Shown: positions 22,945 through 34,050, counted from the first letter of the stretch. The stretch: DNA of 64,000 bases from Leclercia adecarboxylata (GCA_901472455.1 LR590464.1:1054001-1118000); one strand, 5' to 3'. Notes: generated by a model not told the origin, from the sequence alone. Program-made: numbers and translations.

Positions 22945-25900
22945 ATGTTGCACTACACACGCAAACAGCTTCCCATCTTTGCTTTTATTCTGGTTTTCTT
23001 TCTCTCGTTGATGGCTTCACCGGCTGCGTTTGCGCGTGCCGATAATAGCAGCGACATGCCTACCAGGGCAGATGTGCAGAGCCAGCTTGATGCCCTGAGC
23101 AAACAGAAAGAGCTTACTCCGCAGGACAAGCTGGTCCAGCAGGATCTGACGGAAACCCTGGAGACCATCGACAAGCTCGAGCGGGTCAAAACGGAAACTA
23201 CGCAGTTACGCCAGAAGGTGGCGCAAGCGCCTGAGATGATGCGTAAGGCGACCGAGAGCCTTAACGCGCTGAGTGATGTCGATAACGATGCGGAAACCCG
23301 CAAAACGCTGGCGACCTTGTCGCTGCGTCAGCTGGAACTGCGCGTGGCGCAACTGCTCGACGATTTACAAACCGCACAAAACGATCTCGCTACTTACAAT
23401 AGCCAACTGGTTTCCCTGCAAACCCAGCCGGAGCGCGTGCAGAATGCGATGTATTCGGCGTCTCAGCAGTTGCAGCAGATCCGCAATCGCCTGAACGGCA
23501 CCTCTGCGGGCGAAGCGGCGTTACGCCCGACGCAGCAAACCTTACTCCTGACGCAGCAGCAGTTGCTCAATGCGCAGATCGAACAGCAGCGTAAGAGTCT
23601 GGAAGGTAACACCGTGCTGCAGGATACCCTGCAAAAACAGCGCGACTATGTTACCGCCAACATTAACCGTCTGGAGCATCAGCTACAGCTGTTGCAGGAA
23701 GCGGTCAACAGCAAGCGACTCACCCTGACGGAGAAAACCGCGCAGGAAGCCGTTAACCCGGACGAAACCGCGCGTATCCAGGAAAACCCGCTGGTGAAAC
23801 AAGAGCTGGATGCCAACCATCAGCTCAGCCAGCGTTTGATCACGGCCACTGAAAACGGCAACTCGCTGGTTCAGCGGAACATCAAAGTCAAAAACTGGCT
23901 GGATCGCGCCCTGCAGTCTGAGCGCAACATCAAAGAGCAGATCGCCGTCCTGAAAGGCAGCCTGCTGCTGTCGCGTATCCTCTATCAGCAGCAGCAGACT
24001 TTACCCTCCGCCGATGAACTGGAGGACATGACCAACCGCATTGCGGATTTGCGTCTCGAACAGTTCGAGGTTAACCAGCAGCGCGATGCCCTGTTCCAGA
24101 GCGATGCCTTCGTCGCCAAAGTGGAAGAGGGGCACAGCAGCGACGTCAACGCTGAAGTCCACGATGCGCTGCTGCAGGTGGTAGACATGCGCCGCGAGCT
24201 GCTCGATCAGCTGAATAAACAGCTGGGTAATCAGCTGATGATGGCCATTAACCTGCAGATCAACCAGCAGCAGCTGGTGAGCGTATCCAAAAGCCTGCAG
24301 GAGATCCTCACCCAGCAGATCTTCTGGGTAAACAGCAACAAACCGATGGACTGGGACTGGATCAAATCCTTCCCGGAGATGCTGAAAGACCAGATCAAAG
24401 GAATGAAAATCACCGTTAACTGGGAAAAAGCCGGTCCGGCGGTGGCCTTTGCCTTCCTTGCGGGTCTGCCGCTGTTGCTGATTGCCGGGTTGATCCGCTG
24501 GCGTCTCGGCTGGCTGAAAAAGTACCAGGCGAAACTGGCGAATGAAGTAGGGCAATTGCGTAATGACAGCCAGCTTCATACCCCGAAAGCCATTCTTATC
24601 GATCTGATCCGCGCTCTGCCGGTCTGCCTGTTAATTCTGGCGGCGGGGCTGATCCTGCTCACCATGCAGCTTAATATCAGCGATCTGCTGTGGGCCTTCA
24701 GTAAAAAACTGGCGCTGTTCTGGCTGGTGTTTGGCCTGTGCTGGAAAGTGCTGGAAAAAGACGGCGTGGCGGTGAATCACTTTAATATGCCTGCCCAGCT
24801 CACCAGCCACTGGCGACGCCAGATCGTGCGGGTGAGCCTCGCGCTGTTGCCACTGCACTTCTGGTCGGTGGTGGCGGAACTCTCTCCGCTGCATCTGATG
24901 GATGACGTGCTGGGACAGTTCGTTATTCTGCTTAACCTGCTGGTGATCGCCATCCTTATGTGGCCGATGTGCCGCGACAGCTGGCGCGATAAAGAGTCCC
25001 ATTCCATTCGCCTGGCGACGGTCACCGTGCTGTCCATTATCCCGGTGGCGCTGATGGTGCTCACGGCTACCGGTTATTTCTATACCACCCTGCGTCTGTC
25101 GGGCCGCTGGATTGAAACCGTCTATCTGGTGATCCTCTGGAACCTGCTGTATCAGACCGTCCTGCGCGGGTTGAGCGTGGCCGCCCGTCGTATCGCCTAT
25201 CGCCGCGCCCTGGCGCGTCGGCAGAATATGGTAAAAGAGGGAGCCGAAGGCGCGGAGCCGCAGGAGGAGCCGACCATCGCCCTCGAGCAGGTCAACCAGC
25301 AGACGTTGCGCATTACCATGCTGGTGATGATCGCTCTGTTCGGCGTGATGTTCTGGGCCATCTGGTCTGATTTAATTACCGTCTTTGCTTATCTCGACAG
25401 CATCACCCTGTGGCACTACAGCGGCACTGAAGCCGGTGCGGCAGTGGTGAAAAACGTCACCATGGGCAGCCTGCTGTTTGCATTGGTTTCGGCGGTAGTG
25501 GCCTGGGCCTTGATCCGCAACCTGCCAGGCCTGCTGGAAGTGCTGGTACTCTCGCGCCTGAATATGCGCCAGGGGGCCTCCTACGCCATCACCACCATTC
25601 TGAACTATGTGATTCTGGTGGCGGGCGCGATGACCGTCTTCGGTTCGCTCGGGGTCTCGTGGGACAAACTGCAGTGGCTGGCGGCGGCTCTGTCGGTAGG
25701 TCTTGGGTTCGGTTTACAGGAGATCTTTGGTAACTTCGTTTCAGGTCTGATTATCCTGTTCGAGCGCCCGGTGCGCATCGGCGATACGGTGACCATCGGC
25801 ACCTTCTCGGGAACGGTCAGCAAGATCCGTATTCGTGCCACCACTATTACGGATTTCGATCGTAAAGAGGTGATCATCCCGAACAAAGCCTTCGTGACCG

Positions 25901-26292
25901 AGCGGTTGATCAACTGGTCGCTCTCCGACACCATCACCCGCGTGGTGATCAGTCTGGGCGTGGCTTACGGTTCCGATCTGGATACGGTGAAAAAAGTGCT
26001 GCTGAAAGCGGCGATGGATCATCCGAAAGTGATGCACGATCCCGAGCCGGCCGTGTTCTTTACCACCTTCGGCCCGAGTACGCTGAATCATGAACTGCGT
26101 CTGTACGTGCGTGAACTGCGTGACCGCAGCTACACCGTGGATGAACTGAACCGCACCATTGAGCGTCTGTGCCGTGAGAACAACATCAACATCGCGTTCA
26201 ACCAGCTTGAAGTGCATCTTCGCAATGAGAAGGGCGACGAGCACATAGAAGTGAAACGTGAAGTGAAGGGGGATGACCCAACACCGGCATGA
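22945..26292 (+). CDS. mscK: Mechanosensitive channel MscK (KefA)
   Basis: Large K+-regulated mechanosensitive channel, 1115 residues, intact. It has a cleavable signal (ASPAAFARA), a long periplasmic coiled-coil domain (to ~residue 475, with many Gln/Leu heptads), then a membrane domain with about eleven helices. The C-terminal MscS-like pore and beta domain includes LAAALSVGLGFGLQEIFGNF and FERPVRIGDTVTIG. Opens under osmotic downshock to release solutes. Confidence 0.96.
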   Translation: MLHYTRKQLPIFAFILVFFLSLMASPAAFARADNSSDMPTRADVQSQLDALSKQKELTPQDKLVQQDLTETLETIDKLERVKTETTQLRQKVAQAPEMMRKATESLNALSDVDNDAETRKTLATLSLRQLELRVAQLLDDLQTAQNDLATYNSQLVSLQTQPERVQNAMYSASQQLQQIRNRLNGTSAGEAALRPTQQTLLLTQQQLLNAQIEQQRKSLEGNTVLQDTLQKQRDYVTANINRLEHQLQLLQEAVNSKRLTLTEKTAQEAVNPDETARIQENPLVKQELDANHQLSQRLITATENGNSLVQRNIKVKNWLDRALQSERNIKEQIAVLKGSLLLSRILYQQQQTLPSADELEDMTNRIADLRLEQFEVNQQRDALFQSDAFVAKVEEGHSSDVNAEVHDALLQVVDMRRELLDQLNKQLGNQLMMAINLQINQQQLVSVSKSLQEILTQQIFWVNSNKPMDWDWIKSFPEMLKDQIKGMKITVNWEKAGPAVAFAFLAGLPLLLIAGLIRWRLGWLKKYQAKLANEVGQLRNDSQLHTPKAILIDLIRALPVCLLILAAGLILLTMQLNISDLLWAFSKKLALFWLVFGLCWKVLEKDGVAVNHFNMPAQLTSHWRRQIVRVSLALLPLHFWSVVAELSPLHLMDDVLGQFVILLNLLVIAILMWPMCRDSWRDKESHSIRLATVTVLSIIPVALMVLTATGYFYTTLRLSGRWIETVYLVILWNLLYQTVLRGLSVAARRIAYRRALARRQNMVKEGAEGAEPQEEPTIALEQVNQQTLRITMLVMIALFGVMFWAIWSDLITVFAYLDSITLWHYSGTEAGAAVVKNVTMGSLLFALVSAVVAWALIRNLPGLLEVLVLSRLNMRQGASYAITTILNYVILVAGAMTVFGSLGVSWDKLQWLAAALSVGLGFGLQEIFGNFVSGLIILFERPVRIGDTVTIGTFSGTVSKIRIRATTITDFDRKEVIIPNKAFVTERLINWSLSDTITRVVISLGVAYGSDLDTVKKVLLKAAMDHPKVMHDPEPAVFFTTFGPSTLNHELRLYVRELRDRSYTVDELNRTIERLCRENNINIAFNQLEVHLRNEKGDEHIEVKREVKGDDPTPA

Positions 26293-26310
26293 TTTTCTAA
26301 AGGGGAGGGC

Positions 26311-26355
26311 GGATCAGGTTCCCTCTCCCTTTGGAATAAGGTTAGGGTGAGGGGG
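26311..26355. repeat. CCCTCTCCC palindrome, family copy 2
   Basis: CCCTCTCCCTTTGGAATAAGG followed by TTAGGGTGAGGG, between the mscK and rsmS 3' ends. The right part codes for the last residues of RsmS. Confidence 0.65.
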
Positions 26356-26500
26356 AAGCGGCGTCGATTTTCCCCTCAAAATCCCGCTTCACAATCTCCA
26401 GCGCCTTCAGCACCGTCTCGGCCGGGATGTCATGATTTTCCAGCAACATGATCAGATCAACCGCCAGCTTTATTTCATCGGGGGCGTTTTCCAGTGACAC
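26342..26500 (-). CDS. rsmS: RsmS (YbaM), small DUF2496 protein
   Basis: A 52-residue cytosolic protein starting [20 protein letters not shown], matching E. coli RsmS/YbaM in its first ~45 residues; in plant-pathogenic relatives RsmS acts in secondary-metabolite regulation. The likely start is GTG at 26500 with AGGAG six bases upstream, where E. coli has ATG. It follows the priC stop by 12 bp. The last residues (AASPSP) are encoded by the intergenic palindrome, so the C-terminus differs from E. coli. Confidence 0.8.
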   Translation of the reverse strand: MSLENAPDEIKLAVDLIMLLENHDIPAETVLKALEIVKRDFEGKIDAASPSP

Positions 26501-26512
26501 ACACTACTCCTG

Positions 26513-27041
26513 TTAACGGGTCAGACGCGCAATCACGCGCTCAATATCATCCAGTGCCTTGCGACAGCGTTCAAGCCGCCCCTCCAGCGCAGTAATTTCG
26601 CGCATCAGCATCTGCTGCTCTTCCAGCGTTTCGGCCTGGTTCAGCCGCGCCTCGCGTTCAGACTTCATTTCACACAGCCGCCGCTCAAACTCCTGATGCT
26701 CCAGCCGCTTGCGCTGCCATTTTGTCGCACCGGCAGAAGCACTGTCCCAGACCCGTAAAGGCCAGGCGGCAATCTCCCTGTGCAGGGCGGCGATCTGCTC
26801 CGCCAGATGGGTGGCCAGCCAGTTGACCTGCTCCGTTTGCGCCTTCTCTACCGCATGACCCAATTCATCAAGATTGGCCTGAGCTTCATCAAGATAATCT
26901 TTCATCACTGTGCTGCGGGTACGAAACAGCTGCCTGTCAAAGCGCGGTTTTAGCGTAGCGTGCTGCATCAGGGGGGGCGGCCTGCGTACGCAGGGACGTC
27001 AGCTGATTTTGCAGCGTCTGTAAAAGCAAGGCTGTTTTCAA
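26513..27041 (-). CDS. priC: Primosomal replication protein N'' (PriC)
   Basis: Helical protein of ~175 residues that restarts stalled forks by loading DnaB on ssDNA/SSB-coated templates. Typical features are PRFDRQLFRTR, KWQRKRLEHQEFERRL and a C-terminus ERVIARLTR. One extra C in the run at 26975-26980 breaks the frame after the first ~24 codons. Correcting it joins LKTALLLQTLQNQLTS to the rest. The start appears to be TTG at 27041, with GGAG six bases upstream and no ATG available. The resulting length equals E. coli PriC. Confidence 0.86.
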
Positions 27042-27091
27042 TCCGCTCTCCAGTGGTACAGTAGCCGTTCAGTTTGATAACGAATCGCATT

Positions 27092-27470
27092 ATGCAGCGT
27101 ACTATTTTAATCATCATTGGCTGGCTAGCGGTAGTGCTCGGCACGCTGGGGCGTCGTTTTACCCATTCTGCCAACCACCCCCTTTATATTACTGGCCGCC
27201 TGGTGCTTCGCCCGTTCTTCTCCGCGTTTTCACCAATGGCTGCTGTACCGCTCATGGTTTGGCGGCTATCTGCGCCACTGGCAACAGTACCGCGCCATGC
27301 CGCCCGGCGCGAAGCCGCGGGCCATTGCGGTGATCCTCGTCACCTTCGCCATTTCATTATGGATGGTAAAAATTATGTGGGTGCGGATCCTGCTGTTGGC
27401 TATCCTCGCGTGCCTGCTAATTTTCATGTGGCGGATGCCCGTAGTTGATGGAAAGCAACAAAAGCAATAA
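27092..27470 (+). CDS. ybaN: DUF454 inner-membrane protein YbaN
   Basis: A 125-residue membrane protein with an N-terminal helix (TILIIIGWLAVVLGTLG), the family motif LPTTPFILLAAWCFARSSPR, and two C-terminal helices (VILVTFAISLWMV, ILLLAILACLLIF). One extra G near 27152 (CTGGGGCGT) puts the remainder out of frame; the correction restores YbaN to its stop. It is divergent from priC with a 50-bp shared spacer. Function unknown. Confidence 0.85.
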
Positions 27471-27622
27471 TCCTCAGACTGGCTGTTGCAATTCTTGTGC
27501 GCAGCCAGTAAATTCGACCGTTTTCGAGCACGGGCAGGCTTGGTCAAAGGTTAAGCAATTGTTATTTTGACCGACCATCTCTCCGCTCCGTGAGTAACAC
27601 CGTTTTCATCAGGCATCCATTT

Positions 27623-28174
27623 ATGACCGCAACTGCGCAGCAGCTTGAATACCTTAAAAACAGCATCAAAAGTATCCAGGACTATCCAAAACCTGGCATT
27701 CTTTTCCGTGATGTCACCAGCTTGCTGGAAGACCCGAAAGCGTACGCCCTCAGCATTGAATTGCTGGTCGAGCGTTACAAAAACGCCGGGATCACCAAAG
27801 TTGTCGGCACCGAAGCCCGCGGTTTCCTGTTTGGCGCCCCGGTTGCGCTGGCAATGGGCGTTGGTTTTGTGCCGGTGCGTAAGCCGCGCAAACTGCCACG
27901 CGAAACCATCGCTGAAAGCTACGAGCTTGAGTACGGTACCGACCAGCTTGAGATCCATGTTGATGCGATCAAGCCTGGCGACAAAGTGCTGGTGGTTGAC
28001 GATCTGCTGGCAACCGGTGGCACCATTGAGGCGACCGTGAAGCTGATCCGTCGTCTGGGTGGCGAAGTGACCGATGCGGCCTTCATCATCAACCTGTTCG
28101 ATCTGGGTGGCGAACAGCGCCTGGAAAAACAGGGCATCACCAGCTACAGCCTCGTGCCTTTCCCGGGACATTAA
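27623..28174 (+). CDS. apt: Adenine phosphoribosyltransferase
   Basis: Cytosolic purine-salvage enzyme: adenine + PRPP to AMP + PPi. 183 residues, intact. The PRPP-binding signature [13 protein letters not shown] lies at about residues 122-134, and [12 protein letters not shown] and [10 protein letters not shown] are also typical. The internal ATG at 27623 is chosen ([11 protein letters not shown], as in E. coli) over one 11 codons upstream. A hairpin separates it from dnaX. Confidence 0.97.
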   Translation: MTATAQQLEYLKNSIKSIQDYPKPGILFRDVTSLLEDPKAYALSIELLVERYKNAGITKVVGTEARGFLFGAPVALAMGVGFVPVRKPRKLPRETIAESYELEYGTDQLEIHVDAIKPGDKVLVVDDLLATGGTIEATVKLIRRLGGEVTDAAFIINLFDLGGEQRLEKQGITSYSLVPFPGH

Positions 28175-28186
28175 TCCTCCCGCCCG

Positions 28187-28211
28187 CAACCTCGCCCAAC
28201 GGGTGAGGTTG
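28187..28211. terminator. Hairpin between apt and dnaX
   Basis: CAACCTCGCCC / GGGTGAGGTTG, 11 pairs with one G-T wobble and loop AAC. No T run follows, so it is either a weak terminator or an mRNA-processing/stability structure. Confidence 0.5.
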
Positions 28212-28262
28212 TGTTAGCATTACCCCCTGATTATCCACCTTCCAGCGTTGCAGAGCCTGCCC

Positions 28263-30197
28263 ATGAGTTATCAGGTGTTAGCCCGTAAATGGCGACCCCA
28301 AACCTTTGCTGACGTTGTCGGCCAGGAACATGTGCTGACCGCCCTGGCGAACGGCTTATCGCTAGGACGTATCCATCACGCCTATCTTTTTTCCGGCACC
28401 CGCGGCGTCGGTAAAACATCTATTGCCCGTTTACTGGCGAAAGGCCTCAACTGCGAAAGCGGGATCACCGCCACGCCGTGCGGCGTCTGCGACAACTGCC
28501 GTGAAATCGAGCAGGGGCGCTTTGTCGATCTGATTGAGATCGATGCCGCCTCGCGCACGAAAGTTGAAGATACCCGCGATCTGCTGGATAACGTCCAGTA
28601 CGCCCCGGCGCGCGGCCGCTTCAAGGTCTATCTGATCGATGAAGTGCACATGCTGTCGCGCCACAGCTTTAACGCCCTGCTGAAGACGCTGGAAGAGCCG
28701 CCTGCACACGTCAAGTTCCTGCTGGCGACCACCGATCCGCAAAAGCTGCCGGTGACCATCTTATCCCGCTGCCTGCAGTTCCATCTGAAGGCGTTGGACG
28801 TCGGGCAGATCCGCGATCAGCTTGAACATATTCTGAATGAAGAGCAGGTGACGCACGAACCGCGTGCCCTGCAGCTGCTGGCGCGTGCCGCTGACGGCAG
28901 CCTGCGCGATGCGCTCAGCCTCACCGATCAGGCCATTGCCAGCGGTGATGGGCAGCTGACGACGCTTGCGGTCAGCACCATGCTCGGCACTTTGGACGAC
29001 GATCAGGCCCTGTCGCTGATTGAGGCGGTGGTCGAGGCCAACGGCGAGCAAGTGATGGCGTTAGTCAACGCCTCGGCGGCGCGCGGCATCGAGTGGGAAG
29101 CCCTGCTGGTTGAGATGCTTAGCCTGCTGCACCGCATTGCGATGATACAGCTCTCCCCGGCTGCGCTGGGGCCGGACATGGCCGCGATTGAGCAGCGCAT
29201 GCGCGAACTGGCGCGTACTATCCCGCCAACCGACGTGCAGCTCTACTATCAAACCCTGTTAATTGGTCGCAAAGAGCTGCCTTTTGCACCGGATCGCCGC
29301 ATGGGCGTGGAAATGACCCTGCTGCGCGCGCTGGCGTTCCATCCGCGAATGCCGCTGCCGGAACCCGAGGTGCCGCAACCCTCTTTCGCACCGGTCGCCC
29401 CCACGGCAGTGATGACGCCGCCGCAGGTTCCCGTGCAGCAAAGTGCGCCGCCACTGCCGCGCCACGATGTGCCGCTGTCGGATGCCACCAGTTCGGTACT
29501 CGCCGCCCGCAATCAGTTGCAACGCGCGCAGGGAGTAACCAAGCCAAAAAAGAGTGAACCGGCAGCGCCTGCAAGAGCGCGGCCGGTAAATAACGCCGCG
29601 CTTGAACGTCTGGCCTCGGTCTCGGAGCGCGTGCAGTCGCGTTCTACCTCGGTCACGTCTGAGTCACAGGCTCCGGCAAAGAAAGAGGCCTATCGCTGGA
29701 AAGCAACCACTGTCACCGAAGAGGTGAAGGTGGAAGTCGCCACGCCGAAAGCGCTGAAAAAAGCGCTGGAGCACGAGAAAACCCCGGAACTGGCCGCTAA
29801 GCTTGCCGGGGAGTCGTTGGAGCGTGATGCCTGGGCGGCTGAGGTCAGTCAGTTAAAACTGCCCAAGCTGGTGGAGCAGGTTGCCCTGAATGCCTGGCGT
29901 GAACAGGACGGCAACCGGATCTGCCTGCATCTGCGTTCAGGCCAGCGCCATCTGAACTCAGCAAGTGCCCAACAGGTCCTGACTGAGGCGCTCTCCACAT
30001 TACAGGGTGCGCCTGTTGAATTGACCATCATTGAAGATGATAATCCGGCGGTGCGAACGCCGCTGGAGTGGCGTCAGGCCATCTATGAAGAGAAACTCGC
30101 GCAGGCGCGTGAGTCGATTATCGCGGATAATAACATTCAGACCCTGCAACGTTACTTTGATGCAGAACTGGATGAAGAAAGTATTCGACCCATTTGA
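28263..30197 (+). CDS. dnaX: DNA polymerase III tau/gamma subunits
   Basis: Clamp-loader ATPase. Full-length tau has 644 residues and is intact. The AAA+ core shows Walker A GTRGVGKTS, the zinc module (CNCESG...CGVCDNC) and Walker B LIDEVHM with SRC. A Pro/Ala-rich linker and the tau-specific domains binding DnaB and the polymerase core follow. A programmed -1 frameshift at 29546 yields gamma. MSYQVLARKWRP is the true start, five codons inside an upstream ATG. dnaX heads the ybaB-recR operon. Confidence 0.97.
   Translation: MSYQVLARKWRPQTFADVVGQEHVLTALANGLSLGRIHHAYLFSGTRGVGKTSIARLLAKGLNCESGITATPCGVCDNCREIEQGRFVDLIEIDAASRTKVEDTRDLLDNVQYAPARGRFKVYLIDEVHMLSRHSFNALLKTLEEPPAHVKFLLATTDPQKLPVTILSRCLQFHLKALDVGQIRDQLEHILNEEQVTHEPRALQLLARAADGSLRDALSLTDQAIASGDGQLTTLAVSTMLGTLDDDQALSLIEAVVEANGEQVMALVNASAARGIEWEALLVEMLSLLHRIAMIQLSPAALGPDMAAIEQRMRELARTIPPTDVQLYYQTLLIGRKELPFAPDRRMGVEMTLLRALAFHPRMPLPEPEVPQPSFAPVAPTAVMTPPQVPVQQSAPPLPRHDVPLSDATSSVLAARNQLQRAQGVTKPKKSEPAAPARARPVNNAALERLASVSERVQSRSTSVTSESQAPAKKEAYRWKATTVTEEVKVEVATPKALKKALEHEKTPELAAKLAGESLERDAWAAEVSQLKLPKLVEQVALNAWREQDGNRICLHLRSGQRHLNSASAQQVLTEALSTLQGAPVELTIIEDDNPAVRTPLEWRQAIYEEKLAQARESIIADNNIQTLQRYFDAELDEESIRPI
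29530..29586 (+). promoter_or_regulatory. Programmed -1 ribosomal frameshift signal for gamma
   Basis: Slippery heptamer A-AAA-AAG at 29546-29552 is in the correct phase (codons 428-430). It has the SD-like AGGGAG at 29530-29535 upstream and a stem (ACCGGC ... GCCGGT) to 29586 downstream. Slipping gives GAG then TGA at 29555, so gamma has 431 residues, the E. coli length. Confidence 0.93.
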
Positions 30198-30250
30198 TCG
30201 TGAGTCTGACTTACGGTTGTTATCTTTAACGTGAAAGAAGAGAGAAGCCT

Positions 30251-30583
30251 ATGTTTGGTGGTAAAGGCGGTCTGGGTGGTCTGATGAAGCAGGCCCAGCA
30301 GATGCAGGAAAAAATGCAGAAGATGCAGGAAGAGATCGCACAGATGGAAGTGACTGGCGAATCTGGCGCAGGTCTGGTCAAAGTGACCATCAACGGTGCG
30401 CATAACTGCCGTCGCGTGGAGATCGACCCAAGCCTGCTCGAAGACGACAAAGACATGCTGGAAGATCTGGTCGCCGCTGCATTTAACGATGCTGCGCGCC
30501 GTATCGACGAAACCCAGAAAGAAAAAATGGCCTCTGTATCCTCTGGAATGCAGCTGCCACCGGGCTTTAAGATGCCGTTCTGA
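30251..30583 (+). CDS. ybaB: Nucleoid-associated protein YbaB/EbfC
   Basis: A 110-residue DNA-binding protein of the YbaB/EbfC family. It has a Gly-rich start ([16 protein letters not shown]), a helical dimerisation region rich in Met/Gln, the strand [18 protein letters not shown], and end GFKMPF. The TGA stop overlaps the recR ATG by one base (TGATG), so translation is coupled. Confidence 0.96.
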   Translation: MFGGKGGLGGLMKQAQQMQEKMQKMQEEIAQMEVTGESGAGLVKVTINGAHNCRRVEIDPSLLEDDKDMLEDLVAAAFNDAARRIDETQKEKMASVSSGMQLPPGFKMPF

Positions 30584-31188
30584 TGCAAACCAGTCCGCTG
30601 CTCACGCAGCTAATGGAAGCGCTACGCTGCCTGCCGGGCGTAGGCCCGAAGTCAGCGCAGCGCATGGCGTTTACCCTGCTGCAGCGCGATCGTAGCGGCG
30701 GCATGCGTCTGGCGCAGGCGTTGACCCGCGCCATGTCAGAAATCGGACACTGTGCAGACTGCCGCACCTTTACCGAGCAGGAAGTGTGTAACATCTGCGC
30801 CAATCCGCGCCGTCAGGAAAACGGTCAGATCTGCGTGGTGGAGAGTCCTGCGGACATCTACGCCATCGAACAGACCGGGCAGTTTTCTGGCCGCTATTTT
30901 GTGCTGATGGGCCACCTGTCGCCGCTGGATGGTATCGGCCCGGATGATATTGGTCTGGACCGTCTGGAACAGCGTCTGAAATCGGAAACGATCAACGAGG
31001 TGATCCTCGCCACCAACCCAACGGTGGAAGGGGAGGCAACGGCCAACTACATCGCGGAACTGTGCGCGGAGTCAGGCGTCGAAGCCAGCCGTATCGCCCA
31101 CGGCGTACCGGTGGGCGGCGAGCTGGAGATGGTGGACGGCACCACGCTGTCACACTCTCTGGCCGGTCGTCACAAGATTATTTTCTGA
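30583..31188 (+). CDS. recR: Recombination mediator RecR
   Basis: Forms RecOR, which loads RecA on SSB-coated gapped DNA. 201 residues, intact. It has a helix-hairpin-helix ([14 protein letters not shown]), a Cys4 zinc finger (HCADCRTF ... CNIC), a Toprim domain ([13 protein letters not shown]), and a Walker-like C-terminus ([16 protein letters not shown]). Third gene of dnaX-ybaB-recR. Confidence 0.97.
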   Translation: MQTSPLLTQLMEALRCLPGVGPKSAQRMAFTLLQRDRSGGMRLAQALTRAMSEIGHCADCRTFTEQEVCNICANPRRQENGQICVVESPADIYAIEQTGQFSGRYFVLMGHLSPLDGIGPDDIGLDRLEQRLKSETINEVILATNPTVEGEATANYIAELCAESGVEASRIAHGVPVGGELEMVDGTTLSHSLAGRHKIIF

Positions 31189-31217
31189 CCAAACGGAGGC
31201 TGCAGCCGTGGCCTCCG

Positions 31218-31246
31218 CTTGAAAACCTTCCTCGCTATCCCCATCT
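31218..31246 (+). promoter_or_regulatory. sigma-32 heat-shock promoter of htpG
   Basis: CTTGAAA, 14-bp spacer, CCCCATCT: a full match to the sigma-32 consensus, about 50 bp upstream of the htpG start. Confidence 0.92.
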
Positions 31247-31299
31247 CTCCCTCAACGCTTTTAAACCCCATTAAATGGCATTGTTGAGGTCGACTTAGT

Positions 31300-33176
31300 A
31301 TGAAAGGACAAGAAAACCCGCGGTTTCCAGTCAGAAGTAAAACAACTTCTGCATCTGATGATCCATTCTCTTTATTCCAATAAAGAAATCTTCCTGCGTG
31401 AGCTTATCTCTAACGCCTCTGATGCGGCAGACAAGCTGCGTTTCCGTGCGCTCTCGAAGCCAGAGCTGTATGAAGGTGACGGCGAACTGCGCGTGCGCGT
31501 CTCGTTTGATAAAGAGAACCGCACCCTGACCATCGCGGATAATGGCATCGGCATGACCCGCGATGAAGCCATTGACCATCTCGGTACTATCGCGAAATCC
31601 GGCACCAAAGCCTTCCTGCAGTCCATGGGTTCCGATCAGGCTAAAGACAGCCAGTTGATCGGCCAGTTCGGCGTGGGCTTCTATTCGGCGTTCATCGTGG
31701 CGGATAAAGTCACCGTACGCACCCGTGCGGCAGGCGAGAGCGCTGAAAACGGCGTCTTCTGGGAATCCCACGGTGAAGGCGAATACACCGTAGCCGACAT
31801 CACTAAAAGCCGATCGCGGCACCGAGATCACCCTGCACCTGCGCGAAGGGGAAGACGATTTCCTCAACGACTGGCGCGTGCGCTCCATCATCAGCAAATA
31901 TTCTGACCATATCGCTCTGCCGGTTGAGATCGAAAAACGGGAAGAACAGGACGGCGAAACCGTTATTTCCTGGGAGAAGATCAACAAGGCGCAGGCGCTG
32001 TGGACGCGTAACAAGTCTGAGATCAAAGACGAAGAGTACACCGAGTTCTACAAGCACATCGCCCACGACTTTACCGATCCGCTGACCTGGAGCCACAACC
32101 GCGTGGAAGGGAAGCAGGAGTACACCAGCCTGCTGTACATCCCGGCGCAGGCGCCGTGGGATATGTGGAACCGCGATCACAAGCACGGCCTGAAGCTGTA
32201 CGTGCAGCGCGTGTTCATCATGGACGAAGCCGAGCAGTTCATGCCGAACTACCTGCGCTTTGTGCGTGGCCTGATTGATTCCAACGATCTGCCGCTGAAC
32301 GTCTCCCGTGAGATCCTGCAGGACAGCACCGTGACCCGCAACCTGCGCACCGCCCTGAGCAAACGCGCCCTGCAGATGCTGGACAAGCTGGCGAAAGACG
32401 ACGCAGAAAAATACCAGACCTTCTGGAAACAGTTCGGCCTGGTACTGAAAGAAGGCCCGGCGGAAGATTCCTCCAACGTCGAAGCCATTGCCAAACTGCT
32501 GCGCTTTGCCTCCACGCATACCGACTCCTCCGAGCAGACCGTGTCGCTGGAAGAGTACATCTCCCGCATGAAGGAAGGGCAGGAGAAGATCTACTACATC
32601 ACCGCCGACAGCTATGCCGCGGCGAAGAGCAGCCCGCACCTTGAGCTGCTGCGTAAGAAAGGCATCGAAGTGCTGCTGCTTTCCGATCGCATCGATGAGT
32701 GGATGATGAACTACCTGACCGAATTCAGCGGTAAAGCGTTCCAGTCCGTGGCGAAAGCCGATGAGTCCATCGACAAGCTGGCGGATGAAGTGGACGAAAC
32801 CGCGAAAGAGGCGGAAAAAGCGCTGGAGCCATTTGTTGAGCGTGTGAAAACCCATCTGGGCGATCGCGTGAAAGAGGTGCGCTTCACACACCGTCTGACC
32901 GATACGCCAGCCATCGTTACCACCGAAGCCGATGAGATGAGCACCCAGATGGCGAAGCTGTTCGCTGCTGCGGGCCAGAGCGTACCGGAAGTGAAGTACA
33001 TCTTTGAACTCAACCCGGATCACGCGCTGGTGAAACGCGCGGCAGACACCCAGGACGACGCCCGCTTTGCCGAGTGGGTTGAACTGCTGCTGGATCAGTC
33101 CCTGCTGGCCGAGCGCGGCACGCTGGAAGATCCAAACCAGTTCATCAAGCGCGTCAATGCGTTGCTGCTGGCGTAA
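31300..33176 (+). CDS. htpG: Hsp90-family chaperone HtpG
   Basis: Bacterial Hsp90, 624 residues after correction. The N-terminal GHKL ATPase shows [26 protein letters not shown] and [11 protein letters not shown]. The middle domain contains [10 protein letters not shown] and the C-terminal domain dimerises. Two extra A residues, near 31314 (GAAAACCC) and 31806 (AAAAGCC), break the frame. The length of 1877 nt is 1875 plus two. The start MKGQETRGFQSE is as in E. coli and has its own heat-shock promoter. Confidence 0.95.
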
Positions 33177-33183
33177 TTAAACG

Positions 33184-33273
33184 TCTGCCCCTCTCCCTAA
33201 CCCTCTCCCCTTTGGGGAGAGGGGACTACAATGCCCTCTCCCCTTTGGGGAGAGGGCAGGGTGAGGGGAAATC
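33184..33273. repeat. CCCTCTCCC palindromes, family copy 3 (tandem)
   Basis: Two palindromes of the form CCCTCTCCCCTTTGGGGAGA plus GGG, one at ~33201 and one at ~33234. They are flanked by CCCTCTCCCTAA on the left and CAGGGTGAGGGG on the right, between htpG and adk. Confidence 0.75.
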
Positions 33274-33372
33274 CCCTGCCCTCTGTCAAATTATCTCCCT
33301 CGTTAACCGTTTCAGCCTTCCCGCCTTCCTTGAGCCACGTCCGTTCTGATGGTATTGTTTAGCGCTTTTTGA

Positions 33373-34050
<678 letters not shown>

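Noticed and set aside
31803..33023. A 406-codon - strand open frame opposite htpG
   Set aside because: Shadow of the conserved Hsp90 coding frame; composition (Gly/His/Phe-rich) is typical of antisense frames.
33184..33273. A CRISPR-like array in the repeated CCCTCTCCC region
   Set aside because: The units are palindromes without unique spacers of constant length, and no cas genes are nearby.
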